Positions 1 to 8,692 of a stretch of 64,000 nucleotides of DNA are shown piece by piece. The notes under the pieces are model-generated. The model was not told where the DNA came from. It searched no databases and worked only from the letters and a program-made list of their open reading frames with translations. The DNA comes from Enterococcus sp. 5H. Lineage in GTDB: Bacteria; Bacillota; Bacilli; Lactobacillales; Enterococcaceae. The DNA lies in contig NZ_AMDP01000002.1 of assembly GCF_028128615.1 (NCBI RefSeq), positions 372,001 through 436,000 on the forward strand, in the 5' to 3' direction. The translations under genes were made by a program, and so were the position numbers. The stretch's first letter is position 1. Each line of letters begins with the position of its first letter.

Positions 1-2
1 TC

Positions 3-746
3 GTTATTGATGAAGTTTTAGCTCAGAAACTTTATGGAGATGCTGGACAGGCCATTGGAAAAGGTTTTGAAATTAAGAACGAGTTATTTACGGTTGTGGG
101 AGTTATTGCTAGTGGGAGTGGCACACTTTCTTTAGAAAATCAGGCAGCGTTGGCTTATTTTCCTATAAAAAGTTACGATCACTATTTTAGCGCAGTAGAC
201 AGTCAGTCTATTTTGGATTTGGAAACCGAACCAGATCAGAATTTAGACAAAGTGACAGCAGAAGTATTAAAACAGCTTAATTTTAATGGAAGTTTACGAA
301 ATGCAGGAGAATACGAACGATATAATCCTAAATCAGATATTAAAGAGATGGGCAGTATCTTGGATAACTTGACGTTATTTATCTCAGCTGTAGCAGGTAT
401 TTCGCTATTTATTGCTGGAGTCGGAGTGATGAATATGATGTATATTTCTGTTTCAGAACGGACTAAGGAAATTGGTATTCGCCGAGCATTAGGTGCAACT
501 GAAAAAGACATTAAAAAACAGTTTTTAGCAGAGGGCTTAACGTTAACTTTACTTGGTGGGACGATTGGTTATCTATTAGGAATGTTGCTTGGGTTATTGG
601 CTTCGGTATTTTTACCATTTGCTGTACGACCAGATTTATTCACTATAACTTTAGCCGTTAGTATATCTGTGTTGATCGGTGTTATTTTTAGCTATATGCC
701 AGCTTCGGCAGCTTCTAAAAAAGATTTAATCGATATTCTGAAATAA
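3..746 (+). CDS. ABC transporter permease, MacB/FtsX type (5' partial)
   Basis: The reading frame is open from the left edge, so the N-terminus lies outside the window. What remains is the end of an extracellular MacB-like domain, then an FtsX domain: a membrane segment, the cytoplasmic coupling motif ERTKEIGIRRALGA that contacts the ATPase, and two more membrane segments before the C-terminal KKDLIDILK. Proteins of this family work with a MacB/LolD-like ATPase and often a membrane-fusion partner to export peptides or lipoproteins, or to sense antimicrobial peptides. The partner genes would lie upstream, out of view. The substrate cannot be inferred. The family assignment is firm. Confidence 0.85.
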   Translation, partial: VIDEVLAQKLYGDAGQAIGKGFEIKNELFTVVGVIASGSGTLSLENQAALAYFPIKSYDHYFSAVDSQSILDLETEPDQNLDKVTAEVLKQLNFNGSLRNAGEYERYNPKSDIKEMGSILDNLTLFISAVAGISLFIAGVGVMNMMYISVSERTKEIGIRRALGATEKDIKKQFLAEGLTLTLLGGTIGYLLGMLLGLLASVFLPFAVRPDLFTITLAVSISVLIGVIFSYMPASAASKKDLIDILK

Positions 747-774
747 TTGATTTAGTTAAATTTAAATTGAAAGC

Positions 775-1074
775 GAGGTTGGGACAGAAGTGTTTAGCTC
801 CGAGAACCGGGTAGGTACTGTGCAACATCAACTCGGTTCTCGTTGTGTTTTACAGCAATAAGAAGGAATTCACGAAAATTGCTCTTCAAATTTTTGAACC
901 AAGTAGGTACTATTCTACATCAGTTCGTACCTCACTGTGTTTCATAGCAATTTCAACTTATTTCCGAAACCTTCAATTCTTAGCGCTTTAGCTCTTAGAA
1001 ATTGTTGTGATCGGAAATAAGTGGAGTAGTTGCTTCTGCTCCCACCGTTTATTCGGAAACTAAGAGGTTGAAAC
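775..1074. repeat. Intergenic repeat, left copy of inverted pair (R1)
   Basis: This ~300 bp non-coding element begins gaggttgggacagaa. It is matched, in opposite orientation and with few mismatches, by 6386-6737. It contains two alignable ~55 bp modules, each with the core GTAGGTACT and ending in CAAT (about 806-862 and 898-952), then a module with the gctctaag/cttagagc-type inverted repeat and an end resembling ccaccgtttattcg. It has no reading frame of note and no transposase. Short relatives occur at 5501, 19568, 31301, 31440 and 43966. Confidence 0.8.
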
Positions 1075-1202
1075 ATAACTTTTTGTGTTATGTCCAAGCT
1101 CGTTTTTGCATGGATCAAAGAAGTTTTTATAAAAATAGATTGACAGAACCTCATTTTTATTCAACAATAAATTATGTGAAAAAGAAATGAGGCAGATGAC
1201 CA

Positions 1203-2330
1203 GTGATTCAAGAACGTTTGATTGAGATAAGAAGACAATTACATCAAATTCCAGAAATCGGCTTAGAAGAAGTAAAGACACAAAAAGCTTTGCTGGAAAT
1301 AATATCAATTATTGATAAAAATTACATAGAGATTAAGACTTGGCAGACGGGAATTTTAGTGTTTGTTCATGGTAGTAATCCTGAAAAAACAATTGGCTGG
1401 CGGGCAGATATTGATGGTTTGCCAATTCAAGAAGAAGTTCTTTCAGAATTTCAATCCGGACACCCAGGCTTTATGCATGCATGTGGTCATGATTTTCATA
1501 TGACGATTGCTTTGGGCTTATTGGATCAAATGACAGTGGAGCAGCCGAAAAACAATTATTTATTCCTTTTTCAACCAGCGGAGGAAAATGAATCTGGTGG
1601 TATGTTAATGTACGAAGCCAGTGCATTCGGTTCGTGGTTACCAGATGAATTTTACGGATTGCATGTCAATCCAGATTTACCGGTCGGAACTATCACGACA
1701 AAAGTAGGTACGCTGTTTGCTGCAACATGCGAAGTACAAATTACACTGACAGGGAAAAGTGGACATGCAGCATTTCCTCATGCTTCTAATGACATGATTG
1801 TAGCTGGAATGAGTCTGGTTCAACAAGCTCAAACGATCGTGAGTCGAAATGTTAATCCTGTGGAAGGAGCAGTGATTACATTTGGAACTTTTCATGCTGG
1901 AACGGCAACAAATGTAATTGCAGGAGAGGCTAAACTTTCAGGAACGATCCGTACGCTCACTGAAGAAATGAATCAATTAACCCAGCAAAGAATTAGAGAA
2001 GTGTGCATAGGAATTTCAAAATCTTTTAATTGTGAAGTTGAAGTGTCTTTAGAGCAAAAAGGCTATTTGCCGGTAATTAATGATAAAGAAAAAACTACGA
2101 ATTTCATGTCATTCATGACACAAGAACCCGATGTTGTTTTTGAAGAAGCTGATGTGGCGATGACAGGTGAAGATTTTGGGTATTTATTGTCCAAAGTTCC
2201 CGGAACGATGTTTTGGTTAGGTGTTGATAGTCCGTTTGGATTACATTCCGAGAAATTTGATCCAAATGAAGCCGCAATTCCTTTTGCTGTTAAACATATT
2301 AGTAAGTTTTTGAAATCACTGGATAATTAA
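1203..2330 (+). CDS. M20 family amidohydrolase, probable N-acetyldiaminopimelate deacetylase
   Basis: The 375-residue product is a zinc-dependent M20D amidohydrolase. The metal-site motifs are visible: ADIDGLP at 68-74, HACGHDFH at 92-99 and QPAEE at 124-128, with a lid-domain [10 protein letters not shown] segment typical of dimeric members. Length and sequence resemble the deacetylase of the acetylase branch of lysine/diaminopimelate synthesis (B. subtilis YkuR). That enzyme is normally encoded after the tetrahydrodipicolinate acetyltransferase gene, but here repeat R1 lies directly upstream and no acetyltransferase is visible. A general N-acyl amino acid or hippurate hydrolase is the alternative. 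The GTG start is preceded by GAGG at 1189 with 10 nt spacing. Confidence 0.8.
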   Translation: MIQERLIEIRRQLHQIPEIGLEEVKTQKALLEIISIIDKNYIEIKTWQTGILVFVHGSNPEKTIGWRADIDGLPIQEEVLSEFQSGHPGFMHACGHDFHMTIALGLLDQMTVEQPKNNYLFLFQPAEENESGGMLMYEASAFGSWLPDEFYGLHVNPDLPVGTITTKVGTLFAATCEVQITLTGKSGHAAFPHASNDMIVAGMSLVQQAQTIVSRNVNPVEGAVITFGTFHAGTATNVIAGEAKLSGTIRTLTEEMNQLTQQRIREVCIGISKSFNCEVEVSLEQKGYLPVINDKEKTTNFMSFMTQEPDVVFEEADVAMTGEDFGYLLSKVPGTMFWLGVDSPFGLHSEKFDPNEAAIPFAVKHISKFLKSLDN

Positions 2331-2348
2331 ATAGTATTGTATAAAAAG

Positions 2349-2384
2349 AAAAAGCCGTCACTTGTTGAGTTGACAGCTTTTTTT
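2349..2384. terminator. Bidirectional terminator
   Basis: The hairpin AAAGCCGTCA / TGACAGCTTT has one mismatch, a 10-nt loop, and A- and T-runs on its two sides. It lies between convergent genes. Confidence 0.8.
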
Positions 2385-2397
2385 GATAAATGCTCTA

Positions 2398-3333
2398 TTA
2401 CTGTAGAGTAATTGGAGAATTGGGAATCGTAAAATTCGCTTCAGAAAGTTTTTTCACATACTGAGCTAAAAACTCTTCCTTAATTAGAGCTTGTTTTCCA
2501 TTTAGAACATACATTGTAGTACGGACGGCAAAATTACCATTACCAAGATCTACCATTCCAAAAACAGAAGGTCCCGTTTGAATACTATCAATGTATTTTT
2601 CTTTTAATTCTTCATTAACCTGATCGATGATCGTGATGATTTGTTCGTATCCTTCATCAGGGATAATTCTGACATCAATCAAGACTTGCATATTTGATCT
2701 GGAAAGGTTGCTGATAGTTGTAATATTACGGTTTGGAATAAAATGGACTGTTCCATCTAAGGCTTTCATTTGAGTTGTTCGAAGACCTATAGAAGTCACA
2801 GTTCCTTCAATACTGAGATTAGCCAACCGAATATAATCACCGACATCCATTTGCTGTTCAAGAATAATGAAAAAACCTGTTATGATATCATTCATAAAAC
2901 CCTGAGCACCTAAACCAATGGCGACACCGGCAATACCAGCTCCTGCGAGTAATGAACCAACTGGAACACCGATAATTGTGAGTAAAGAATAGAGAAAAAA
3001 GAAAAATAGTGTGTATTGAAAAGCATTATTTATTAATGTATGTAACGTTTTTAAACGACTTTCACTAAAAGCTTGCTGTTTTGCACCATAGTTTCCATAG
3101 GCGCGATCAATTAATTTTTTGCCTACCCGATTTAAAATGATAAAAAGAAAAATCAAAAAGATAATATAGATGGTTTTTCCAATAACCATAGCAATAATTT
3201 GATCCCAGTTAATGTTTTTCCAAAATTGCTCAAAGGCATTTACATTTTTTTCAGTAACTTTCTTTATATTTAGAGCTGAATCAACTGTACTTTCAAGGGT
3301 TGAGCTAGGTGTTGTTTGGCCAAATATAAACAT
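2398..3333 (-). CDS. Small-conductance mechanosensitive channel, MscS family
   Basis: This 311-residue membrane protein is predicted to release osmolytes on hypo-osmotic shock. A long N-terminal stretch is followed by membrane segments at about 48-68, 98-120 and a third, pore-lining glycine/alanine-rich helix at about 125-150 (AGAGIAGVAIGLGAQG). Then comes the MscS beta domain with the GTV-x-IGLRTT motif and an alpha/beta C-terminal domain. It resembles the YkuT/YggB group, of similar length. The gene is a single unit, convergent with the M20 hydrolase and divergent from ilvE. The ATG start has only a weak Shine-Dalgarno sequence. Confidence 0.92.
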   Translation of the reverse strand: MFIFGQTTPSSTLESTVDSALNIKKVTEKNVNAFEQFWKNINWDQIIAMVIGKTIYIIFLIFLFIILNRVGKKLIDRAYGNYGAKQQAFSESRLKTLHTLINNAFQYTLFFFFLYSLLTIIGVPVGSLLAGAGIAGVAIGLGAQGFMNDIITGFFIILEQQMDVGDYIRLANLSIEGTVTSIGLRTTQMKALDGTVHFIPNRNITTISNLSRSNMQVLIDVRIIPDEGYEQIITIIDQVNEELKEKYIDSIQTGPSVFGMVDLGNGNFAVRTTMYVLNGKQALIKEEFLAQYVKKLSEANFTIPNSPITLQ

Positions 3334-3446
3334 GGTGGTACCAACTTTCTATTGAGACTTTTATTTAATAGGGGATGTTGAAATATTTGTTTTCTCTATT
3401 ATTATACTTGAATTTGAAAAAAGATGTCATTATTTATGAAAAAAGG

Positions 3447-3476
3447 TTAACAAAGATATTGTAAATATGTTACAAT
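3447..3476 (+). promoter_or_regulatory. Probable ilvE promoter
   Basis: TTAACA and TACAAT are separated by 18 nt and end 24 nt before the ilvE start codon. The predicted 5' leader is short. Inferred by eye from the sigma-A consensus. Confidence 0.45.
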
Positions 3477-3500
3477 ATTCTGAAAATAAGGAGTGATTCG

Positions 3501-4514
3501 ATGTCAATTGATTGGGATAATTTAGGATTTGATTATATAAAAACCCCGTACCGCTATATTTCAGTGTGGAAAGATGGTCAGTGGGATGAAGGTAAACTGA
3601 CGGAGGATAATACCTTAAATATTCATGAAGGTTCGGCTGCACTGCATTATGGTCAACAATGTTTTGAAGGTTTGAAAGCTTATCGTTGTGAAGATGGATC
3701 AATTAATTTATTTAGAATTGACGAAAATTCTAAGCGGATGAACCGCAGTGCGCGTCATTTACTTATGGCGGAAGTACCAGAAGAGAAGTTTATCCAAGCT
3801 GTAGAAGAGGTTGTGAAAGCCAATGAGGAGTTTGTCCCGCCTTACGGTAGTGGAGCTACTTTATATATTCGTCCATTATTGATTGGGATCGGTGAGGGGA
3901 TTGGTGTTCATTCTGCACCTGAGTTTTTATTTACAGTTTTTTGTATGCCTGTGGGTGCTTATTTTAAAGGTGGTCTGACTCCAACAAACTTTGTTGTATC
4001 TGATTATGACCGGGCCGCTCCACATGGTACTGGATCTATCAAAGTAGGTGGAAATTATGCTGCAAGTCTCTTGCCTGGGGAAAAAGCTAAAGAAAAGCAT
4101 TTTTCTGATTGTATTTACTTAGATCCAACAACTCATACAAAAATTGAAGAAGTCGGCTCAGCGAATTTCTTTGGTATTACAAAAGATGATCGGTTTATCA
4201 CTCCATTATCGCCATCTATTTTACCAAGTATTACGAAGTATTCTTTACTTTATTTGGCAGAACATCGTTTAGGAATGGAAGTAGTAGAAGAAGATGTTTA
4301 TTTAGATTCATTGAGTAAATTTAAAGAAGCAGGTGCATGTGGAACAGCAGCAGTAATTTCACCAATTGGCGGTATCCAAACGTTTGATGAATTCCACGTT
4401 TTTTATAGTGAAACTGAAGTTGGACCAGTTACCCAAAAATTGTACAATGAATTAACTGGTATTCAGTTTGGTGATGTACCAGCACCTGACGGATGGATTA
4501 GAAATATTAAGTAA
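3501..4514 (+). CDS. ilvE: Branched-chain amino acid aminotransferase
   Basis: This 337-residue fold-type IV PLP enzyme exchanges the amino group between Leu/Ile/Val and 2-oxoglutarate. The cofactor-binding lysine is K181 in GTGSIKVGGNYAAS. The N-terminal SAALHYGQQCFEGLKAYR segment and the EEVGSANFF and CGTAAVISP stretches are characteristic of the IlvE subgroup rather than D-amino acid aminotransferases. Length is normal for BCAT. It is monocistronic: AAGGAG lies 7 nt before the ATG and its own terminator follows. No ilv or leu biosynthetic genes are nearby, so a catabolic or nitrogen-balancing role is as likely as synthesis. Confidence 0.96.
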   Translation: MSIDWDNLGFDYIKTPYRYISVWKDGQWDEGKLTEDNTLNIHEGSAALHYGQQCFEGLKAYRCEDGSINLFRIDENSKRMNRSARHLLMAEVPEEKFIQAVEEVVKANEEFVPPYGSGATLYIRPLLIGIGEGIGVHSAPEFLFTVFCMPVGAYFKGGLTPTNFVVSDYDRAAPHGTGSIKVGGNYAASLLPGEKAKEKHFSDCIYLDPTTHTKIEEVGSANFFGITKDDRFITPLSPSILPSITKYSLLYLAEHRLGMEVVEEDVYLDSLSKFKEAGACGTAAVISPIGGIQTFDEFHVFYSETEVGPVTQKLYNELTGIQFGDVPAPDGWIRNIK

Positions 4515-4525
4515 AATTGTTTATT

Positions 4526-4564
4526 AAGAAAACCATGTTGATTCCATGTGGTTTTCTTCTTTTT
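4526..4564 (+). terminator. ilvE terminator
   Basis: The stem AAGAAAACCATG / CATGTGGTTTTCTT has a single bulge, a 7-nt loop and a T-rich tail. Confidence 0.8.
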
Positions 4565-4668
4565 ATTTATTGAGAAAAGAGCTTATAAGCTTTGTTAGTT
4601 TCAACTGAGTCTTGTAAGGAGTATAATAAAATTGTATTTACTTTTCCAAAGAAAGGAATGACCAAAGA

Positions 4669-5493
4669 ATGACTTTTGAAAAAACAAAAGAGTTAGCTAA
4701 TGGCTCTATTATCCCGCGCTTAGGTTTGGGAGTATGGCAAGTAAAAGACGGAGCTGAAGCGGTTAATTCTGTAAAATGGGCGTTAGAAGCTGGTTATCGC
4801 TTAATTGACACAGCTGCAGCCTACAAAAATGAAGAAAGTGTTGGCGAAGGTATTCGTCAGTCTGGTGTCCCAAGAGACGAAATTTTTGTTACGACGAAAT
4901 TATGGAATGCAGATCAAGGATATGAATCAACGTTGAAAGCATTTGATGAAAGTTTAAAAAAATTAGAATTAGACTATGTGGATTTATATTTGATTCATTG
5001 GCCAGTTGAAGGGAAATATAAAGATTCTTGGCGAGCAATGGAAGAAATATACAATAGTGGACGTGCCAAAGCGATAGGTGTTTCTAATTTTTATGCTCAT
5101 CATATTGAAGATCTTTTAACGACAGCTGAAGTAACACCAATGGTTGACCAAATTGAATTGCATCCTACGTTAACTCAAGAACCCTTACGTAAGTTCTTAG
5201 CAGATCACGAAATTGCTGTAGAAGCGTGGTCTCCATTGGGACAAGGAAAAATTCTTGAAAATCCAACATTGGTTGAATTGGGTGAAAAATATCATAAAAC
5301 AGCTGCGCAAATCATTATTCGCTGGCACTTACAAAGTGATATTATTGTCATTCCAAAATCTGTGCATCAAGAACGAATCAATCAAAACTTTGATGTTTTT
5401 GATTTTGAATTATCCGTAGAAGATATGAAACGAATTGATCAATTAAATACGAATGAGCGTTTAGGTCCAGATCCGGATACTTTTAATTTTTAA
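4669..5493 (+). CDS. Aldo/keto reductase
   Basis: This 274-residue cytosolic NADPH-dependent oxidoreductase has the full AKR tetrad: D47 and Y52 (DTAAAY), K77 (TTKLW) and H110 (LIHWP). The GVSNF motif and the cofactor-binding [10 protein letters not shown] segment follow. Length and motifs place it with the bacterial AKR5-like 2,5-diketo-D-gluconate or glyoxal/methylglyoxal reductases (YtbE/YvgN type). The physiological substrate is not determined by the sequence. GAAAGGAATG upstream supplies the ribosome-binding site. Its terminator lies in the repeat-derived hairpin downstream. Confidence 0.93.
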   Translation: MTFEKTKELANGSIIPRLGLGVWQVKDGAEAVNSVKWALEAGYRLIDTAAAYKNEESVGEGIRQSGVPRDEIFVTTKLWNADQGYESTLKAFDESLKKLELDYVDLYLIHWPVEGKYKDSWRAMEEIYNSGRAKAIGVSNFYAHHIEDLLTTAEVTPMVDQIELHPTLTQEPLRKFLADHEIAVEAWSPLGQGKILENPTLVELGEKYHKTAAQIIIRWHLQSDIIVIPKSVHQERINQNFDVFDFELSVEDMKRIDQLNTNERLGPDPDTFNF

Positions 5494-5500
5494 GCTAAAA

Positions 5501-5621
5501 GAGGTCGAGAAAAAGGGCTTAGCTCTGAGAAATAAGAAAGAGCTGTTTTTTTCTCGTCGTTTATTCGAATATAGCGAGTGGAGCAAAACTAAAGATCAGT
5601 TTTGCTCCACTCATTCTTTTT
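5501..5621 (+). repeat. Short repeat relative carrying a terminator hairpin
   Basis: It begins gaggtcgaga and shares its start (gag-gtc-gag, ttagctc-gag) and its ttctcgtc-tttattcg middle with the element at 19568 and with R1. It ends in a perfect 14-bp hairpin at 5577-5611 (AGTGGAGCAAAACT, 7-nt loop) followed by a T-rich run. It acts as the aldo/keto reductase terminator on the + strand. Confidence 0.75.
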
Positions 5622-6341
5622 TTATAATTTATGCACAAAATAATCGAATAGCTCAAATTCTTGTTTGGAAAATTCAAAGCGTAATTCTGGATGCCACTGA
5701 ACACCTAAAATTCGTTGATTGGAGTCAATTGCTTCAACAGCCTCAATTAGTCCATCAGTAGATTTAGCTGAAACTTGTAATGATGGGGCTAATTGATTAA
5801 TTGCTTGATGGTGATAAGAATTGACGCGATATAGTTTCCCAAACAGCGGGTAAAGTAGACTTTCTTTTTCTATACAGATATCGTGTGTAGCAAATTGTGG
5901 TTGAGTAGGTTCTTGACCGTGTTTAACCGTCCAATTTGGATATAAAGACAGGTCTTGATACAAAGAACCTCCCAACGCAACATTCAATAGTTGCATTCCG
6001 CGGCAAACTGCAAAAATAGGTTTCTGTTGTTTAAGAGCTTCTCTAATTAACGCTAATTCAAAAAGATCTCGATTTCTATTAGTTTCCTCAAGTTTTGGAT
6101 GAGGTTCTTCATTAAAAAAATCAGGACAAATATCTTGTCCACCAGCCAGCAATAACTTATCTATTTTAGAAATATATGCTGCAGCTGTTTCTTCTGGTGA
6201 AATCGGTATAACTAATGGTAAACCACCCGCTTTTTGTACAGCATTTACAAAACCTTGCGGGGTATAGGTAACATAATTACCATGAAATACTTCAACAGAT
6301 TGAATAAGTTGATTTCCCGCAATCCCTATCACTTTTTTCAT
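5622..6341 (-). CDS. Gamma-glutamyl-gamma-aminobutyrate hydrolase family (peptidase C26)
   Basis: This 239-residue class-I glutamine amidotransferase-like hydrolase resembles PuuD. The nucleophile is C113 in AVCRGMQLLN. The remaining triad residues are H217 and E219 in QWHPEL. The early LLLAGGQDICP segment forms the oxyanion region, as in PuuD. PuuD frees GABA from gamma-glutamyl-GABA in putrescine breakdown, but no other puu genes are present, so the substrate (a gamma-glutamyl amide or peptide) is open. The ATG has AGGAAG upstream. The gene reads toward the aldo/keto reductase and lies next to repeat R2. Confidence 0.88.
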   Translation of the reverse strand: MKKVIGIAGNQLIQSVEVFHGNYVTYTPQGFVNAVQKAGGLPLVIPISPEETAAAYISKIDKLLLAGGQDICPDFFNEEPHPKLEETNRNRDLFELALIREALKQQKPIFAVCRGMQLLNVALGGSLYQDLSLYPNWTVKHGQEPTQPQFATHDICIEKESLLYPLFGKLYRVNSYHHQAINQLAPSLQVSAKSTDGLIEAVEAIDSNQRILGVQWHPELRFEFSKQEFELFDYFVHKL

Positions 6342-6385
6342 CTAATCACTTCCTAAATTTATCATTACAAATAATAGTTTATCAT

Positions 6386-6737
6386 GCTTTCAAGCTCTTA
6401 GTTTCGAATAAACGGTGGGTGCAGAAGCAACTACTCCACTTCGTTCCGATCACAACAATTTCTAAGAGCTAAAGCTCTAAGAATTGAAGGCTTCGGAAAT
6501 AAGCTGAAATTGCTATGAAACACCGTAAGGTACGAACTGATGTAGAATAGTACCTACTTGGTTCAAAAATTTGAAAAGCACCAAGTAGGTACCAATCATC
6601 ATCCATTCACAAGCTCATGGTGATTCTTGGCAATTTTCGTGAATTCCTTCTTATTGCTGTAAAACACAACGAGAACCGAGTTGATGTTGCACAGTACCTA
6701 CCCGGTTCTCGGAGTTAAACATTTCTGTCCCAACCTC
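6386..6737. repeat. Intergenic repeat, right copy of inverted pair (R2)
   Basis: This is the reverse complement of R1 (775-1074) with high identity across almost the whole length. It has an extra ~56 bp block (about 6575-6630) that looks like a partial further copy of the internal GGTAC-containing module. The pair points outward-in and encloses about 5.3 kb with five genes. Confidence 0.8.
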
Positions 6738-6742
6738 ATTCT

Positions 6743-6788
6743 AAAAAACAACTATTTATTGTGTAGTAAAAACCTAAACAATAAATAG
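6743..6788 (-). terminator. Glyoxalase gene terminator
   Basis: A perfect 10-bp stem CTATTTATTG / CAATAAATAG is followed, on the minus strand, by TTGTTTTTT. Confidence 0.75.
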
Positions 6789-6800
6789 TCATTTCAGTAA

Positions 6801-7175
6801 TTAACGAGAACGAATAACTTCGACTTTATATCCATCTGGATCTGTAATAAAGTAATACGATGGAGGTGTACCTGGTAAACCCTTCATATCAGTAACGTTA
6901 AAGCCGGCGTTTTTTTGCTCTTCATGCAGCTTTTCGATTTCATCAGTGCTTATGGCAATATGACCATAGCCATCACCAAGATCATAAGCTCCGTGATCGT
7001 AATTATAAGTTAGTTCTAATTCATAATCGTCACCAGGTAAAGTTAGGTAAACGAGCGTAAATTTATTTTCTGGAAAATCACGGCGGCGGCTTTCTTCAAA
7101 GTTAAATGCCTTTTGATAAAATTCAAGAGATGCTTCCAGATCTTTGACACGTACACAAGTGTGAGCCATTTTCAT
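6801..7175 (-). CDS. gloA: Lactoylglutathione lyase / glyoxalase I family
   Basis: This 124-residue single-domain VOC-fold metalloenzyme has all four GloA metal ligands in place: H5, E54 (ELELTYN), H72 (GYGHIA) and E119 (YKVEV). The ITDPDGYKVE motif is classic for glyoxalase I. It would convert the methylglyoxal hemithioacetal of a low-molecular-weight thiol to the lactoyl thioester. It is a single gene with AAGGAAG 8 nt before the ATG and its own terminator. Confidence 0.93.
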   Translation of the reverse strand: MKMAHTCVRVKDLEASLEFYQKAFNFEESRRRDFPENKFTLVYLTLPGDDYELELTYNYDHGAYDLGDGYGHIAISTDEIEKLHEEQKNAGFNVTDMKGLPGTPPSYYFITDPDGYKVEVIRSR

Positions 7176-7349
7176 AGGAGTATCTTCCTTTCTTAGCTGA
7201 GTTATTTATTACAGATGTAATCAAACAATCTGTCAATGTATTTATAGTATCATAGACTTTAAATAAATTGTGAATGAAATGATAAGTTAATACTTGTTCA
7301 TGAGAAAATTCTCATGTAAAATTAGTCTAAACGAAAGGGAGTTGTTTTT

Positions 7350-7793
7350 ATGGAAACACCGACATTCGGTGAAAAATTGGAAACCTTGGTATATAAAAAA
7401 AGAGTGGGCGCTTATATCGTTATTTCTAGAAACGAAAGAACAGAAATCGTATTGGTCCAGGCGCCAAATGGGGCGTACTTTTTACCTGGCGGAGAAATTG
7501 AACACGGAGAAACGAAGGAAGTAGCTATTGACCGTGAAATGATTGAAGAATTAGGTGTTGAGGTTGTTATTGGAAAGTATTTAGGTCAAGCTGATGAATA
7601 TTTTCATTCGAGGCATCGAAGTACAGATTATTATAATCCCGGTTATTTTTTCGTTGCAGATAGTTGGAAACAAATCTGTGATCCTTTAGAAAAAACTAAT
7701 ACCATTCGCTGGGTTCCAGTTGATGAGGGGATTGAATTGCTTAAACGAGGCAGTCATAAATGGGCAGTGAAAAAATGGCAAGATAATAAGTAG
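7350..7793 (+). CDS. Nudix hydrolase
   Basis: This 147-residue single-domain Nudix protein has an intact Nudix box at residues 48-70: G, five residues, E, seven residues, then REMIEELGV. That fits the GX5EX7REUXEEXGU consensus with all magnesium-binding glutamates. The upstream segment LVQAPNGAYFLPGGE matches the bis(5'-nucleosyl)-tetraphosphatase/MutT-like group. The exact nucleoside diphosphate substrate cannot be predicted. The ATG at 7350 is preceded by AAAGGGAG. An overlapping frame beginning at 7294 is a shadow. Confidence 0.9.
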   Translation: METPTFGEKLETLVYKKRVGAYIVISRNERTEIVLVQAPNGAYFLPGGEIEHGETKEVAIDREMIEELGVEVVIGKYLGQADEYFHSRHRSTDYYNPGYFFVADSWKQICDPLEKTNTIRWVPVDEGIELLKRGSHKWAVKKWQDNK

Positions 7794-7802
7794 CAAAAAG
7801 AA

Positions 7803-7856
7803 TAAAATCACTAGATTAGGAAAACTTGTTTATTTACCTAGTCTAGTGATTTTTTA
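7803..7856. terminator. Bidirectional terminator
   Basis: AAATCACTAGATTAGG pairs with CCTAGTCTAGTGATTTT across a 16-nt loop, with a T-run on the + strand. It lies between convergent genes. Confidence 0.75.
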
Positions 7857-7862
7857 GTTTTA

Positions 7863-8669
7863 CTACATGTATTTTAATAAAGCCTCAGCAACTCCGTCTT
7901 CGTCATTACTGGTCGTTAATACATCTGCTGCACGTTTGACACTTTCAGTAGCATTCCCCATAGCAACGCCAACACCAGCATATTCAATCATTGATAAATC
8001 ATTTTCATTATCACCAATTGCCATTGTTTCCTCTTGAGAAACGCCTAAATGTTCAGCAAGCTTCGCTAAAGCATGTCCCTTACTGGCTTCTTTGTTTAAA
8101 ATCTCATAATAAAATTCCGTACTTTTCACAGTTGTAAACTTTTCTGTGAAAGATTCTGGAAGCTGAGCGATTGCTCGATCTAAAACATCTGGTTCATCAA
8201 TCATCATCATTTTAATAATAGACATATCGGGTGTCATTTCATCAACTGCGCGATATTTTAACGGCATATCTACTAGGAAAGCTTCGTGAATTGTGTATTT
8301 ACCAATATCACGATTAGCTGTATAAATCGCTCGATCATCAATTGTATGCAAATGAACGCCAGCTTTTCGTGCAGCTAATTCAATTTCTAAAAAATCATCA
8401 TAACTTAATGTATACTGCGAAATGATTTCATTTGATTTCGTTGCTTGAACTAAAGAACCGTTATATGTAATTACATAATCATTAGGTCCATATAATTCTA
8501 ATTCAGCTAATTGTTCTTTGACACCAGGCAAAGGACGTCCAGTACATAAAACAATATAAATTCCACTATCATTAGCTCTTTGCAGTGTTTCTTTAACCTT
8601 GGGGCTGATTTTTCTGTTTGAATCGAGTAAAGTTCCATCAATATCGATTGCGACTAGTTTAATTGACAT
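7863..8669 (-). CDS. yidA: HAD-IIB (Cof-type) sugar phosphatase, YidA-like
   Basis: This 268-residue haloacid dehalogenase-superfamily phosphatase has motif I DIDGT with nucleophile D9 and acid/base D11. Motif II is LCTGRP, a conserved lysine sits in NKEASKGHAL, and motif IV is GDNENDLSMI. A C2-type cap lies between motifs II and III. YidA-like enzymes dephosphorylate small sugar phosphates. It is the last gene of a leftward cluster, 23 nt after the dNTPase, with CAGGAGG before its ATG. Confidence 0.92.
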   Translation of the reverse strand: MSIKLVAIDIDGTLLDSNRKISPKVKETLQRANDSGIYIVLCTGRPLPGVKEQLAELELYGPNDYVITYNGSLVQATKSNEIISQYTLSYDDFLEIELAARKAGVHLHTIDDRAIYTANRDIGKYTIHEAFLVDMPLKYRAVDEMTPDMSIIKMMMIDEPDVLDRAIAQLPESFTEKFTTVKSTEFYYEILNKEASKGHALAKLAEHLGVSQEETMAIGDNENDLSMIEYAGVGVAMGNATESVKRAADVLTTSNDEDGVAEALLKYM

Positions 8670-8692
8670 AAGTTCCTCCTGTAAAAAAAAAT

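Noticed and set aside
775-6737. Composite transposon or insertion sequence bounded by R1 and R2
   Set aside because: No transposase or integrase frame lies inside or next to the repeats, and the enclosed genes are ordinary metabolic genes.
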